Part shown: in pieces, positions 1 through 8,243 of the stretch | How positions within the stretch are numbered: the stretch's first letter is position 1 | How the letters are laid out: each line of letters opens with the position of its first letter | DNA from: Acanthaster planci | Lineage: Eukaryota; Echinodermata; Asteroidea; Valvatida; Acanthasteridae | Assembly (NCBI RefSeq): GCF_001949145.1 | Contig: NW_019091772.1 | Coordinates: 1-14,997, forward strand | DNA: 14,997 bases | Direction: 5' to 3' | Made by a program: the position numbers and the translations under genes | The notes under the pieces: model-generated | What the model was told of the DNA's origin: nothing | Seen by the model: only the letters and a program-made list of their open reading frames with translations | The model's database searches: none

Positions 1-500
1 TTACCATTCGACCGATCAACAGTCCGTCCACATTAATGGTTCGTAGTTGGGAAGTAGCCGTCGTTTCACGGGTCAATGAACCCTCGCAAACGCTCGTTCG
101 AAGGTTGGTCTATTTACGTGTGCACACGAGGGTTATCGAGCGAGTTCGAGCGAGTTCGAGCGAGTGCGGGGTATTGCGAGACCTCTCGAGCAGTTACGAG
201 ACCCTCGAAAGCGCACGTAAACGGCCGTAAATCCCCGTACTCGCTTGCATTTTCATGGGTACTTCAATTTAATCATTAGTGTACATCCGCCACAGACATT
301 TGGGCTGACAAATTGTTAACTGAACTGAGAATTTACAGCAGAGAGCAATATTCCACACATTTAAAGTCTCACTGCACAAGTACATGGCAATTGTAACAAG
401 CACACACCAAAACCCCCTTCTGAAAAAAATGATCAGTTTGCTGTCACTGTCATTTGGTTAAACTTAAGATCATTCCGTTGAAAATGGGAAATTCCTCTTT
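1..500. other. No gene seen; CTCG/CGAG-rich DNA then AT-rich DNA
   Basis: I recognise no coding similarity here on either strand. The first 240 bases are unusually rich in CGAG/CTCG words compared with the AT-rich DNA that follows. This could be the edge of an unidentified repeat. Short open frames in this stretch have low-complexity arginine-rich translations and look like chance. Confidence 0.5.
138..167. repeat. Short tandem repeat, unit GAGCGAGTTC, about three copies
   Basis: Two exact copies of GAGCGAGTTC (138-147, 148-157) are followed by a third with one change (GAGCGAGTGC). CGAG words continue on both sides, for example around 178-210. This is a small microsatellite-like expansion with no visible function. 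Confidence 0.75.
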
Positions 501-503
501 GAA

Positions 504-728
504 ATGTTTTATCCAATGAAATGGCGTGATAGTGATGGTACACTAGGTCCAAAGAAAGTCAGTGCTGGAAATACAGCGTTTAATGTCTGTGCCCCTCGGC
601 TCTGGAATGATTTGCCCGTGTCATTAAGAAAAAGTACACTTTTCTCTGATTTTAAAGCGAATCTTAAGATAAAGTCAAGAATTTTCTACTTTGCGGAAAA
701 TCAGCAAAAATTGCAGATTTCGGGGTAG
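504..728 (+). pseudogene. C-terminal tail of a LINE (non-LTR retrotransposon) ORF2 protein
   Basis: A 74-residue frame contains AFNVCAPRLWNDLPVSLRKS followed by a DFKANLK stretch. This matches the familiar tail of many LINE ORF2 proteins (pattern: G-x-x-AF-x-x-AP-x-LWN-x-LP, then a few residues later FK-x-x-LK), which lies well beyond the reverse transcriptase domain. No reverse transcriptase or endonuclease motif is readable upstream, so this is a severely 5'-truncated copy, as usual for LINEs. A polyadenylation-like motif follows about 30 bases after the stop, supporting + orientation and a genuine 3' end. The family (CR1, L2 or Jockey-like) cannot be decided from the tail alone. Confidence 0.68.
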
Positions 729-757
729 AAAGCGGAAAACACAATTCTCTGTAAAAA

Positions 758-767
758 AATAAATAAA
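758..767 (+). terminator. Tandem polyadenylation signal AATAAATAAA of the LINE remnant
   Basis: Two overlapping AATAAA hexamers occur shortly after the LINE ORF2 stop, and a run of T follows at 771-780. The position fits the 3' end of the LINE transcript. AT-rich DNA makes chance hexamers common. Confidence 0.35.
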
Positions 768-980
768 GCAATTTTTTTTTACTCCAGGAGACATCAACAC
801 TAGGTCTTCCTTTAAAAACATACACAATACTGACACTCATCCCCATTTTACCACATAAAAGTCACTTGATCTCCTTGAGCTGCCAATTTATGTAGTTGTT
901 CCAACTTAATGGAGTGACCCTTATATGGAAATGGCTGCCCCCTCACAAAGGACTGCCAATACGAAGTGCGTGTCCTAATA

Positions 981-1110
981 CAGCCTAAAAGTCACTTTTC
1001 AAATGCTCAGCCCCACTTTTCCCAGGCGAGATTTCAAGTTATTCGTAACTGTCTAGTTTGCAAGGGAAGTCAAATTTTTTTAACGTTTCCATGCTTTTTG
1101 GCATTATCCG
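981..1110. repeat. Copy 1 of a diverged ~130-bp direct repeat
   Basis: Starts CAGCCTAAAAGTCACTTT and runs through CCCCACTTTTCCCA, TTTCAAGTTA, a T-run, TTTCCATGCTTTTTGG and ATTATCCG. Nearly the same series of words, in the same order and orientation, occurs at 1629-1760. By eye roughly three quarters to four fifths of positions agree. Similarity fades on both sides, so this is a discrete repeat unit. The class is unknown; a short non-autonomous element is possible. Confidence 0.75.
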
Positions 1111-1628
1111 TGTATGGAAATTTGGACACAGCGAAAATTAAGCCGGGGTCAATATGAGGTCAAGATGGGTATTTAGAAAAAAATCAATATTCATTACTAT
1201 GGATATTAAAATCACTATTATTCATTATTACATGTATCAGACGTTCATGTTTAGTGATAGCCGAGAGGTTATTCTAAACAATGGGGGTAGTCATCTCCAA
1301 TCTTGTAGCTTGTTCAAGTATTTAAAACTTTTTACACTCTGCCATTCCATGGGATCAGATACTCAATTACCCCCACAAATGCTTCTGTATATTTTGTTTT
1401 CAGAAGATAATATATATCTGAATGCTCAGAGTCATTAAATGTTTATAAAAAGTTTAAAGATTTGCAATAGCACCATGCAAGGATACATGGTTCTCTTTCT
1501 GAGTATGTGTGGTTCTGAAAACAACCAGAGATTGTTTAATGTTTTTGACAGTATGCTTTGCTGATGAAAGACAGAGCATACTGTTGAGCATACAAACTAT
1601 GTATGTTCACAGTGTACATGAAAAATTA

Positions 1629-1760
1629 CAGCCTAAAGGTCACTTTCCAGACACCCAACCCCACTTTTCCCAAGCTAGACTTCAAGTTACCGTATCTGTC
1701 TAATATGCATGGTAAGTCAATTTTTTTAACATTTCCATAGATGCTTTTTGGTATTGTCCG
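1629..1760. repeat. Copy 2 of a diverged ~130-bp direct repeat
   Basis: Matches 981-1110 in the same orientation, with CAGCCTAAAGGTCACTTT, CCCCACTTTTCCCA, CTTCAAGTTA, a T-run, a small insertion before ATGCTTTTTGG, and ATTGTCCG. The two copies start about 648 bases apart. No target-site duplication or terminal inverted repeat is obvious. Confidence 0.75.
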
Positions 1761-2512
1761 AACAGCTTTTGCCCTCAGGTGAAATACTACCAAAATTTTA
1801 CACTGACTTAATCTTGGTTTGCCGTAGTGAAGAGACCAATAGGAATTGTGTACATTGGGACTCCTTCATTTTTACCAGTTCAGTCTCCAAAAGAGTGCAA
1901 CCGAAGGCAACGTTTTCTCTATTATTTTTACCCTTTTATGTGAATTTGAAATTGTCATGATTGTAAACTGACAAAATCTGACTTTTGACCAGTAATCAGC
2001 CATGTGAAAAATATTCCTCATGTGTATTAATACTGGCAATTTTTACCCCAGAATTTGCCCTCAAAAATCTAAACTCGGTCCTCTTTCCACAAAATTAACC
2101 CTGCATTAGTTCAACATTTGGCGACCATCATCTGCATAGGTGGGTCCCAAAATTAAAATGTAAGTCTCTGTTCTGTTATAGGAATAGGGTCCCCAGATAC
2201 ACAGTCCTAAACCCATTTCACTTTTACACATAAACGTATATTCATCTATCGGATTGGGGTGTAAGGAATTCCTTGAGGATGTCAGGAACTTTGCCATTTA
2301 CCAACTTGATTCAAGACAAATTGACAAGTTAGACTACCTGACTGGTGGGATAATTTGACTACAATAGTGTCTGTTAAGACAACTCGACTATGCAAGGTGT
2401 GCACAAGGAGTGCAAGGATTTAGTGTTTCGGCAAAATTGTACATGCTGTGTTTCATTGTAACTGGACTTACTGGGCTTACATACACATGGACCTTGGGCT
2501 GTGCTGAATGTC

Positions 2513-2909
2513 CGATTATTTGATTGAATATCGAATATTCCAATACGATTTTCTGAATTTGAATATTTGAATGCAAAATTAGTAAAAGGAAGAACTTTTT
2601 GTTTTAATGAGAAAAATCTCACAGTGGAGGCTTTTTACAAGCAGATTGAAATGAAAGCAACAGAATAATATGTCCTAAAATTCAAGAAGTAAATTTATTA
2701 AACATTTTGAAAGGAATGGAAACTTTCCGTAGGGCAAGAAGTATTGTTCTTCTCTTCAACCTTGCTTAATCATGGCTGAAGATACTCCTAGAAGTGAGAA
2801 GCTGCTGTGATTGTAATATACAATTGAGTGCATTATTGCAACTGATTTTGTTAGTGGTTTGCCGGTGCTACCAAAAATCTGAATATTTGATTGAATTGAA
2901 GGTCGAATA
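2513..2909. repeat. AT-rich stretch bounded by similar GAATAT/TTTGATTGAAT words
   Basis: The segment near 2513-2536 (ATTTGATTGAATATCGAATA) resembles 2881-2909, which holds ATTTGATTGAAT and then TCGAATAT after a short insertion. Both arms are simple in sequence, so this may be degenerate microsatellite. It could also be the ends of a ~400-bp non-autonomous element. Confidence 0.3.
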
Positions 2910-3089
2910 TATGTGAATGGTGAATTATTCAATTTGACTCGGCACTACAGGGACATGATGCAGCATGCACACAGAACTGGTTGGTAATGCATCGGCTGCG
3001 CCAACCGAACGAGCATCTTGTGAGGCTCTGACAGCCATGCAGTACATGTATGCACTGTGGTGCAGCGCACAGTTGCCCGGTTGCACCGA

Positions 3090-4250
3090 TGGTTTCTCCG
3101 ATGAGGCCAAGGTCTGTACTTCTCTCACCCTTGACACCACGATATGCCTGGGGTTTCTCATCAACTAACACAAGTCGGTCCTCAACCCATCACAGAGGCC
3201 AACCTACATTGGAGTGGTTCTTAATCTCTGCAAAGGCAGAGTGCATCCTCAACCTGCATCAGTGCACCCTCCAGTTTCTGTCCTCTGAGGATCCTACAGC
3301 CTTAGCCTGGCTCCGTCTCCTTGGCTTAATGGCCAGCTTGGTCGACCTCGTTCTCTGGTACTGCGGATGAAACCACTTCAACTGTATCTCCTATCTCAGT
3401 CCCATCCCAAGAGCGAACCAATTGCTATCCCGGTCCCTCTTCCATTGGACGTCGGCAATCACCTTCGGTGGTGGACCGTCACTGAGCACCTGTCGGCTGG
3501 CATTCATTTCGTCTTTCCAAATCCACATGTGACCATGACGATGGACAAATCGCTATTTTGATGGGGAGCCTGTCTTCCTTTACTCCACGCCTCTGGGGTT
3601 TGGGACACTGCCTCTCGAGGCAAACATATCAACGTGTTAGAACTCAAAGTGGTGTTCAATGCTCTCCATCACTTCCTGCAGCACTTAGTAGGTCGTTCCG
3701 TCCAAGTCCAGAGCAACACCTTAACGACAACGGCATACATCAATTGTTAGGGTGGCATTCCCCCCCCTCGACTCCTGCACCCTTTCATGGCAGCTCTTCA
3801 TGTGGACGAGTGATCGGGGGATCAGCCTTCAAGCTGTCCCCATAGTGGGAACCAGCAACCGCATAGCAGACACACTCTCTCAGGGTGCTGTCCAACCGAC
3901 AGAGTGAACTCTTCATCCGAATGTTGTCGGCCAGATTTTCACAGAGGTAGAGCATCCTCATATCGACCTCTTCGCATCCGCTGACAATGCCCACCTTCTG
4001 ATATTCTGCTCCAGGTTCCCTCACCCGTGGGCATGGGTGACAGACGCCCTGTACATCGACTGGTTGGGCCTTCTTGCATGCCTTCCCTCCAATCTCTCTC
4101 ATTCCCAGGGTCCTCTCCAAGATAGAATGGGAGCTATGTTGGATCCTCCTCGTCACCCCGTTCTGGCCTCACTAACTGTGGTTTCCAAGACTGACAAGAC
4201 TCCTGGCACAATTCCAGTCAGACAGGACATCCTGTGCCAGGCTAAATCAA
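3090..4250 (+). pseudogene. DIRS-like RT end and RNase H, with frameshifts and stops
   Basis: The RT end shows CLGFLIN, then after a TAA at 3166-3168 HKSVLNPSQRPTYIGVVLN, matching the GF-x-IN-x-x-KS and PSQ-x-x-x-LG motifs that close DIRS RT domains. Next come MKPLQLYLLSQ and HLRWWT, then MDKSLF, a TGA at 3559-3561, and WGA, equivalent to the D-A-S-x-x-GWG start of DIRS RNase H. INVLELKVVFNALHHFL carries the acidic RNase H residue. VQVQSNT replaces the usual Q-S-D-N-T, so that acidic residue appears lost. GTSNRIADTLSQG and HIDLFAS follow, then WVTDALYIDWLGLLA, all typical of the domain end. The frame runs mostly +1, with a +2 excursion near 3290-3365, and +2 after about 3776. Additional stops are at 3286 and 3905. 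Confidence 0.85.
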
Positions 4251-4374
4251 GGATCCTCCACCTAGTCACTGGAGAGTCTTCACTTGACTTGCTGGACGTT
4301 GTCCAACGATCCTTAGGGCATCAGGCCTTTCTTGCAGATGCTGCATCTATGGTTGCCCGGGGTCAACAGCTGTC

Positions 4375-5386
4375 CACCAGCAAGATTTTCAACAGGAGAC
4401 TACAGCGTTTTACTGGATGGTACAACGACTAAGATGTTTCTCCAGCTGAAGCTCCTATGAGTTCCATCACAGACTTGTATGTATCTGTTCCACTCTGGCC
4501 TCCAGGTTGCTACCATCCCCAACGGCTTGTCGGCCTTGGCGGCCTTGGCGGCCTTGGCGGCTGTCCACTCAGGGTTCAGCGATGGCTTGACTGTCTCCAA
4601 CAATGCTGCTGTCCATCATCTCCTTTGAGGGATGTTCGTTGAGCGTCCTCACATCAAACGCCTCGTCTTATCCTGGGACCTGGGAAGCGTTCTTTGCATT
4701 TTTGCTAGCCCCCTTTGAATCACTAGCTGATGCGTCTGACCTTCATTTCAGCATCAAGTTGGTGGTGTTCCTTCTTGCGGTCGTTACATTGAGATGAGGT
4801 AGCGAGCTACATGCCCTGTCAATTGCCGAGTGTCACATCCGCTGGGAGCCGCACAGGGTCCATCTCATCCCAACCGTCGGGTTCCTGACTAAAAACCAGA
4901 AGCCTACCTTCCAGCCTCCAGACATAAATGTATTCTTCCCTAATATAACATCACTTTCAGGAGAAGACGCTGACAAGAGATGGTGTCCTGTCTGGGCTCT
5001 CAAGTGGTACCTTGCCAGGACCAAGCATCACCGTGAGTCTGATTCCCAGCTTTTCGTCACCATGACAAAACCTTCCCATCCTGCATCAAATGACACCATT
5101 GTGCAATGGACGATTTCGGCCATCATCTTCGCTATTAACTGAGACTGGCTGGTACAGCATGATGAGATGACCTGGACTCACGTCAGGGCCCACAATGTTC
5201 AGGCCGCCTCTGCATCCTGGTCGTACTTCAGAGGAGTTCCTCTCGCCGAAATCTGCCAGGCGGTTTGTTGAAAATCTCCTTGATGTTCTGCAGAACGAAA
5301 TAGCCCGTGGCAGAGTGACCCTGTGCTTGGCGGTCTCGTCAGTGTCCAGTGCTGTTCTGGACTGGTTGTTGGATAGTTCGGCTTAG
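4375..5386 (+). pseudogene. DIRS-like tyrosine recombinase, catalytic residues lost
   Basis: The N-terminal core-binding part (NRRLQRFTGWYND, then VSPAEAP) lies at 4395-4460. After a frameshift near 4476 come GLQVATIPNGLSAL, an alanine/leucine tandem expansion, and FVERPHIKR. The catalytic domain reads in one frame from about 4690 to 5274. SELHAL (4801-4818) marks box I; the catalytic arginine expected two positions before SEL aligns with a TGA (4795-4797). CPVWALKWYLARTK is the familiar stretch between the boxes. In box II, AHNVQAASASW (from 5188) has Q at 5200-5202 where the family has the second arginine of HxxR. FRGVPLAEICQAVC follows. The segment that should carry the nucleophilic tyrosine is missing between KSP and DVLQN near 5275-5282. 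The protein cannot be active. Confidence 0.82.
4531..4560. repeat. 9-bp tandem repeat (CGGCCTTGG), three copies plus a partial
   Basis: CGGCCTTGG is repeated head to tail three times and followed by CGG, inside the recombinase remnant. In the recombinase frame it reads as alternating Ala-Leu-Ala units. It probably arose by slippage and keeps the reading frame. Confidence 0.85.
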
Positions 5387-5488
5387 GAATTTTTCATGGT
5401 GAGTGCCTGCTGTTGGGACACCAACTTAATGTTTCTTCTCTTTATTACACTCCCATTGCCGACCCACCTCCAGGGTTTGGTACCAATC

Positions 5489-5515
5489 TGCATTTGTAGG
5501 CTGGGCAGGGGTATG
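5489..5515 (+). repeat. Direct repeat A, copy 1
   Basis: TGTAGGCTGGGCAGGGGTA at 5495-5513 is repeated exactly at 5751-5769 in the same orientation, with TGCAT a base or so upstream in both. It forms part of the DIRS-like 3' block. Confidence 0.85.
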
Positions 5516-5531
5516 TGAATGCAGGAGACTC

Positions 5532-5575
5532 CTCCCCCACATTAGTGTGGGTCGGGTCTCCTAGTGATACTTACC
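5532..5575 (-). repeat. Inverted repeat B, left arm
   Basis: Reads CTCCCCCAC, then GTGGGTCGGGTCTC, then TGATACTTACC. It is the reverse complement, with several mismatches, of 5766-5808. The arm also contains a small self-complementary part around CCCCAC/GTGGG. Confidence 0.8.
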
Positions 5576-5744
5576 ACTGCCTAGCCACTTCCGCCCACCC
5601 TTCCCCACTTTGGTTCCAGTGGCTTTCACTGCTTCAAAAAGAAAGACAAACATGGTGGCAGGACTGCAGTGCATTGTGGAGGGTCAAGGGGCAGTATGCA
5701 TAATCAAGTCTTTTCAGTGAATTATAGTAGGCACATGGGAAATT

Positions 5745-5771
5745 TGCATATGTAGGCTGGGCAGGGGTAAG
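5745..5771 (+). repeat. Direct repeat A, copy 2
   Basis: Exact second copy of TGTAGGCTGGGCAGGGGTA at 5751-5769. Its last bases overlap the start of the right inverted arm (GGTAAGTATC), so repeats A and B are joined here. In copy 1 they are separated by about 18 bases. Confidence 0.85.
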
Positions 5772-5808
5772 TATCATTTCGAAACTCGACCCACTCCACG
5801 TGGGGGAG
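5766..5808 (+). repeat. Inverted repeat B, right arm
   Basis: Reads GGTAAGTATCATTTCGAAAC, then TCGACCCAC, then GTGGGGGAG, complementary to 5532-5575. It likely marks the right end of the DIRS-like element. Confidence 0.8.
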
Positions 5809-5997
5809 AAATTTGACTTCTTCGGACATTTAATTGCTTTCAGGTGGCTAACAGGTCACTGACACTGTATGGAAAATTTGTGGCGTCCATACTGTACATG
5901 TGTATGGAATTCTTTCCAAATTTTTTCACAGCGGTGGATGTAATTCATTCTTTCTCAAGTTTGTAAAGTGCATATTGTTACGTGTTGAAAGATATAT

Positions 5998-6293
5998 GCA
6001 AAGTGATCTCCATGAGCTACTACTATCTTCAATGATATCATTCACTTTCATGTACTTAATCGCTTCTATGAACTGAGCCTGTTAAGTGGGCCACACCTGT
6101 AAGGGTATTGCTTTATCGGTTGTGCGTCTCCAACATCTACATGAACATTATGATATGCTACTTCCGTTTTTTCAGGTACATCAGGAAATAAATGACTATA
6201 TTCTGTCATCAAATTTGACATCTCGGACTGCTGTTGCTCAGTCAAATGGTCTAACTTATCAGGGAGGTTACTTATAATCTGTGAATTATTCAA
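5998..6293 (-). pseudogene. Gmr1-like reverse transcriptase, N-terminal fragment
   Basis: The frame begins with LPDKLDHLTEQQQSEMSNLM, then HLFPDVPEKTEVAYHNVHVD and VGDAQPIKQYPYR. This is the usual lead-in of Ty3/gypsy RTs (LF-x-DVP, then D-x-x-x-PIKQ-x-PYR). After a frameshift near 6066 the next block reads YMKVNDIIEDSSSSWRSLC, matching the family block M-x-x-x-x-IIEPS-x-SxWSSP. The sequence then loses similarity at about 5998, so the catalytic YxDD, thumb and RNase H are missing. It starts about 110 bases after the integrase end, on the same strand. Confidence 0.85.
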
Positions 6294-6404
6294 CCTGAGA
6301 TTAGATCCTGGTGTGTTTTCTTTAACACCATCGTCAACAGATTTTTGATCATACAGAAGCTACACGGTTTTCCTTTTTAACTTCTACATCCATATTCCTT
6401 ATGT

Positions 6405-7528
6405 TATATGGTTTGAGCATGTTAACATGGCAGAGTTATGTAGCCTTACATGTACATCTGTCTGGAGTGCAAACCACATAATCCAGGTCATTTACTTTAT
6501 GATCTAAAACATATGGCCCACTATCTTGCTTGAAGTGGTTGACCTACAACTGGTAAAAAACAAGACCTTGATCACCCACATTGAAACTACGTTCCCTAGC
6601 TTTTTGATCATACCAACACTTCATGTCATCTTGAACATTTTTTAGGTTAGTGTTAGCAAATTCACAAGTTGTTCTTAGGTGCTCTTTCAGGCGCAGGACA
6701 CAAGTCAGGACACGATCCTTGGTCTCATTATCTAAGAACTTCTCCTTAGTCAGAGCTAGAGGTCCTCTCACACAAACACCAGTTCAAATGGACTGTAACC
6801 CCGGTATTCATTCACTACTTCATGAATGCCAAAAAACAACAGAGGGAGTCCCTCATCCCAATCCTTTGTGTGCTCAAATAATACGTTCTAATCATTGATT
6901 TCAAGGTTTGGTGAAATCGTTTAAGAGCACTTGGCTCTGAGGATGGTATGCACCAAGTTGTTCATGAAACACTTTCAAGGTAAAGTTGGTGCCCTGATCA
7001 CTTTGAACGATTTTTGAGAAACCAAAATGTGTGAAAAACAGTATGAGAGCCTCTGCTACAGGTCTTGATTTTATGGAACACAACGGAATTGCCTCAGCAT
7101 ATCTGGTACAAGAACACATGATGGTAAGTATATATTTGTGACCTGATTTTGTTTTCGGTAGTGGTCCTACACAATCTACGATCACTTTACTGAACAGTTC
7201 AGGTACAGACTGCCTGAGGTTCGGCCAGCAAAAGTGCTTAAGTATACGGTCACAGGTTTTACCTACACCTAAATGTCCTGCCAAGGGTGCATCATGAGCT
7301 ACACTCATACATGCGATATGGTTTTGGCACCACCACATGATGTATAATCTCCCAGTCATGATTAGCCGGGACATCTGATGGATGCCATTTACACATAAGT
7401 AAATCATCTTTGATGAAATAACACTCTGGTACCTTATGTGATTCCTCTTCACTAAGTGTCTTTTTACTTATGCGAATTAACTCAGGGTCCCTACCTTGTT
7501 CTAGAATTACATCCTCCCTATTTAGCAA
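6405..7528 (-). pseudogene. Gmr1-like Ty3/gypsy integrase, broken
   Basis: Begins with a linker containing ILEQGRDPELIRISKK and VVVPKPYR. After a frameshift near 7310 come SVAHDAPLAGHLGVGKTCDR and ILKHFCWP, carrying the two zinc-binding histidines. The two cysteines of the HHCC finger are gone, because about 30 residues are missing before VIVDCVGPLPKTKSG. That block holds the first catalytic Asp (about 7174-7176), and VQSDQGTNF holds the second (about 6997-6999). AYHPQSQ follows too early, with some 8 residues missing. In the shifted frame that reads LKRFHQTLK, the catalytic Glu position is Lys. The C-terminal part (RGPLALTKEKF, ERSFNVGDQ, SGPYVLDHKVNDLDYVV, CHVNMLKPY) is a GPY/F-like module. 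Confidence 0.87.
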
Positions 7529-7644
7529 GGGATCACTTGTAACATCAAACTGTGTCAGTGAGGGCTATAGCTGAGAAGCAAGAGAGGGCTCTGCCTCACA
7601 ATGAAGATAATCAGACAAACTAGTCATGAATGAATCAGCTAAAC

Positions 7645-8171
7645 CTACATCGGCCAAGATTCTATCAACTTCCTAGAAGCCTTATCTTTCCTTTCCATGG
7701 CTCTCTTAGTCATGCACGAAGGAAAAATATTGGGAAACTCTTCCTCATGTTTTTCTTTGTGATCTACACTACTTGGCCTATCAGTTACATATGGCTCAGC
7801 TACAACTTGTTCACCTGCAACATCGTTGCCTAAAAGAAGTGTAATACCTTCTAATCTTTGAGGTACATGTACAGTGTACATGTAATGTGGGGGTCACCCC
7901 TACAATCATTGGTCCTGTAACTAAGTCTGACATCAAATTAACTTGATGGAGAGGTACACTGAATACATCATTACCAACACCAGTAAGGAGCAAATTTGCT
8001 CCTATGGAAGTCTTCCCTGTCTAAGGCACTGCACCCTTTAGTACCAAGGACTGTGAAGCCCCTGTGTCCCTTAATATGACTACTGGATACTGGTGGTGAA
8101 TTATCGCTATCATCAAGTGAAATGTAACCCTCACTAGTAAAGGGTAAAAAGTCCTCTCTTACTTCAGACAA
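7645..8171 (-). pseudogene. Gmr1-like aspartic protease region, frameshifted
   Basis: The upstream linker reads FLPFTSEGYISLDD. The catalytic motif DTGAS is readable at 8054-8068 in the context VVILRDTGASQSLVLKGAVP, the normal environment for a retroviral-type aspartic protease. GANLLLTGVGNDVFSVPLHQ and DLVTGPMIVGV follow, then VPQRLEGITLLLGNDVAGEQ, the typical substrate-flap and closing LLGND-x-AG block. The tail has FPSCMTKRAMERK, similar to the linker after protease in this family. The pieces lie in three frames (8171-7971, 7993-7811 and 7881-7645), so at least two indels separate them. The enzyme would act as a homodimer cleaving Gag-Pol; this copy cannot. Confidence 0.82.
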
Positions 8172-8243
8172 GAAACCGTGGACTAAATCCTCATCGAGTT
8201 GTGAGCCCTATGGACCTAGAACAGAGGTGGTAAAAGCTACTGG

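Larger units (their letters stand above)
768..2935. other. AT-rich non-coding stretch without a recognisable gene
   Basis: No open frame here has a convincing protein-like composition or a known motif on either strand. The stretch holds a diverged direct repeat pair (981-1110 and 1629-1760) and, at its right end, a pair of similar AT-rich words around 2513-2536 and 2881-2909. The DIRS-like remnant begins after it. Confidence 0.6.
2960..5810 (+). mobile_element. Degenerate DIRS-like (tyrosine recombinase) retrotransposon, 5'-truncated
   Basis: The domain order on the + strand is end of RT, RNase H, then tyrosine recombinase. That combination is specific to DIRS-type elements, which integrate with a tyrosine recombinase and lack a DDE integrase. 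The coding track moves among all three frames and contains many stops, mostly TGA. The gag part and most of RT, including the YxDD site, are missing upstream of about 3090. The left boundary is therefore a truncation placed only approximately. At the right, direct and inverted copies of a terminal motif (5489-5575 and 5745-5808) resemble the split terminal repeats and internal complementary region of this order. The whole element is an old, inactive copy. Confidence 0.85.
5387..5810 (+). repeat. 3' terminal repeat block of the DIRS-like element
   Basis: After the recombinase, no protein-coding similarity remains. The block carries a direct repeat, TGTAGGCTGGGCAGGGGTA, at 5495-5513 and 5751-5769. 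The similarity extends a few bases each side (TGCAT before it). It also carries an inverted pair, 5532-5575 against 5766-5808. About 190 bases of unique sequence lie between the two. Combined direct and inverted copies are what DIRS-order elements use to circularise and complete their ends. The outer right boundary is near 5810. Confidence 0.65.

Noticed and set aside
1568-1590. CTGATGAAAGACAG as a second hammerhead candidate
   Set aside because: No GAAAC strand or supporting stems follow at a workable distance.
2925-3171. Open frames on the - strand over the DIRS-like RT end
   Set aside because: They overlap a + strand region with recognisable RT motifs and have no recognisable content; they are antisense shadows.
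3785-4156. 123-codon open frame on the - strand
   Set aside because: It lies opposite the DIRS-like RNase H (GTSNRIADTLSQG, HIDLFAS on the + strand) and shows no known motif.
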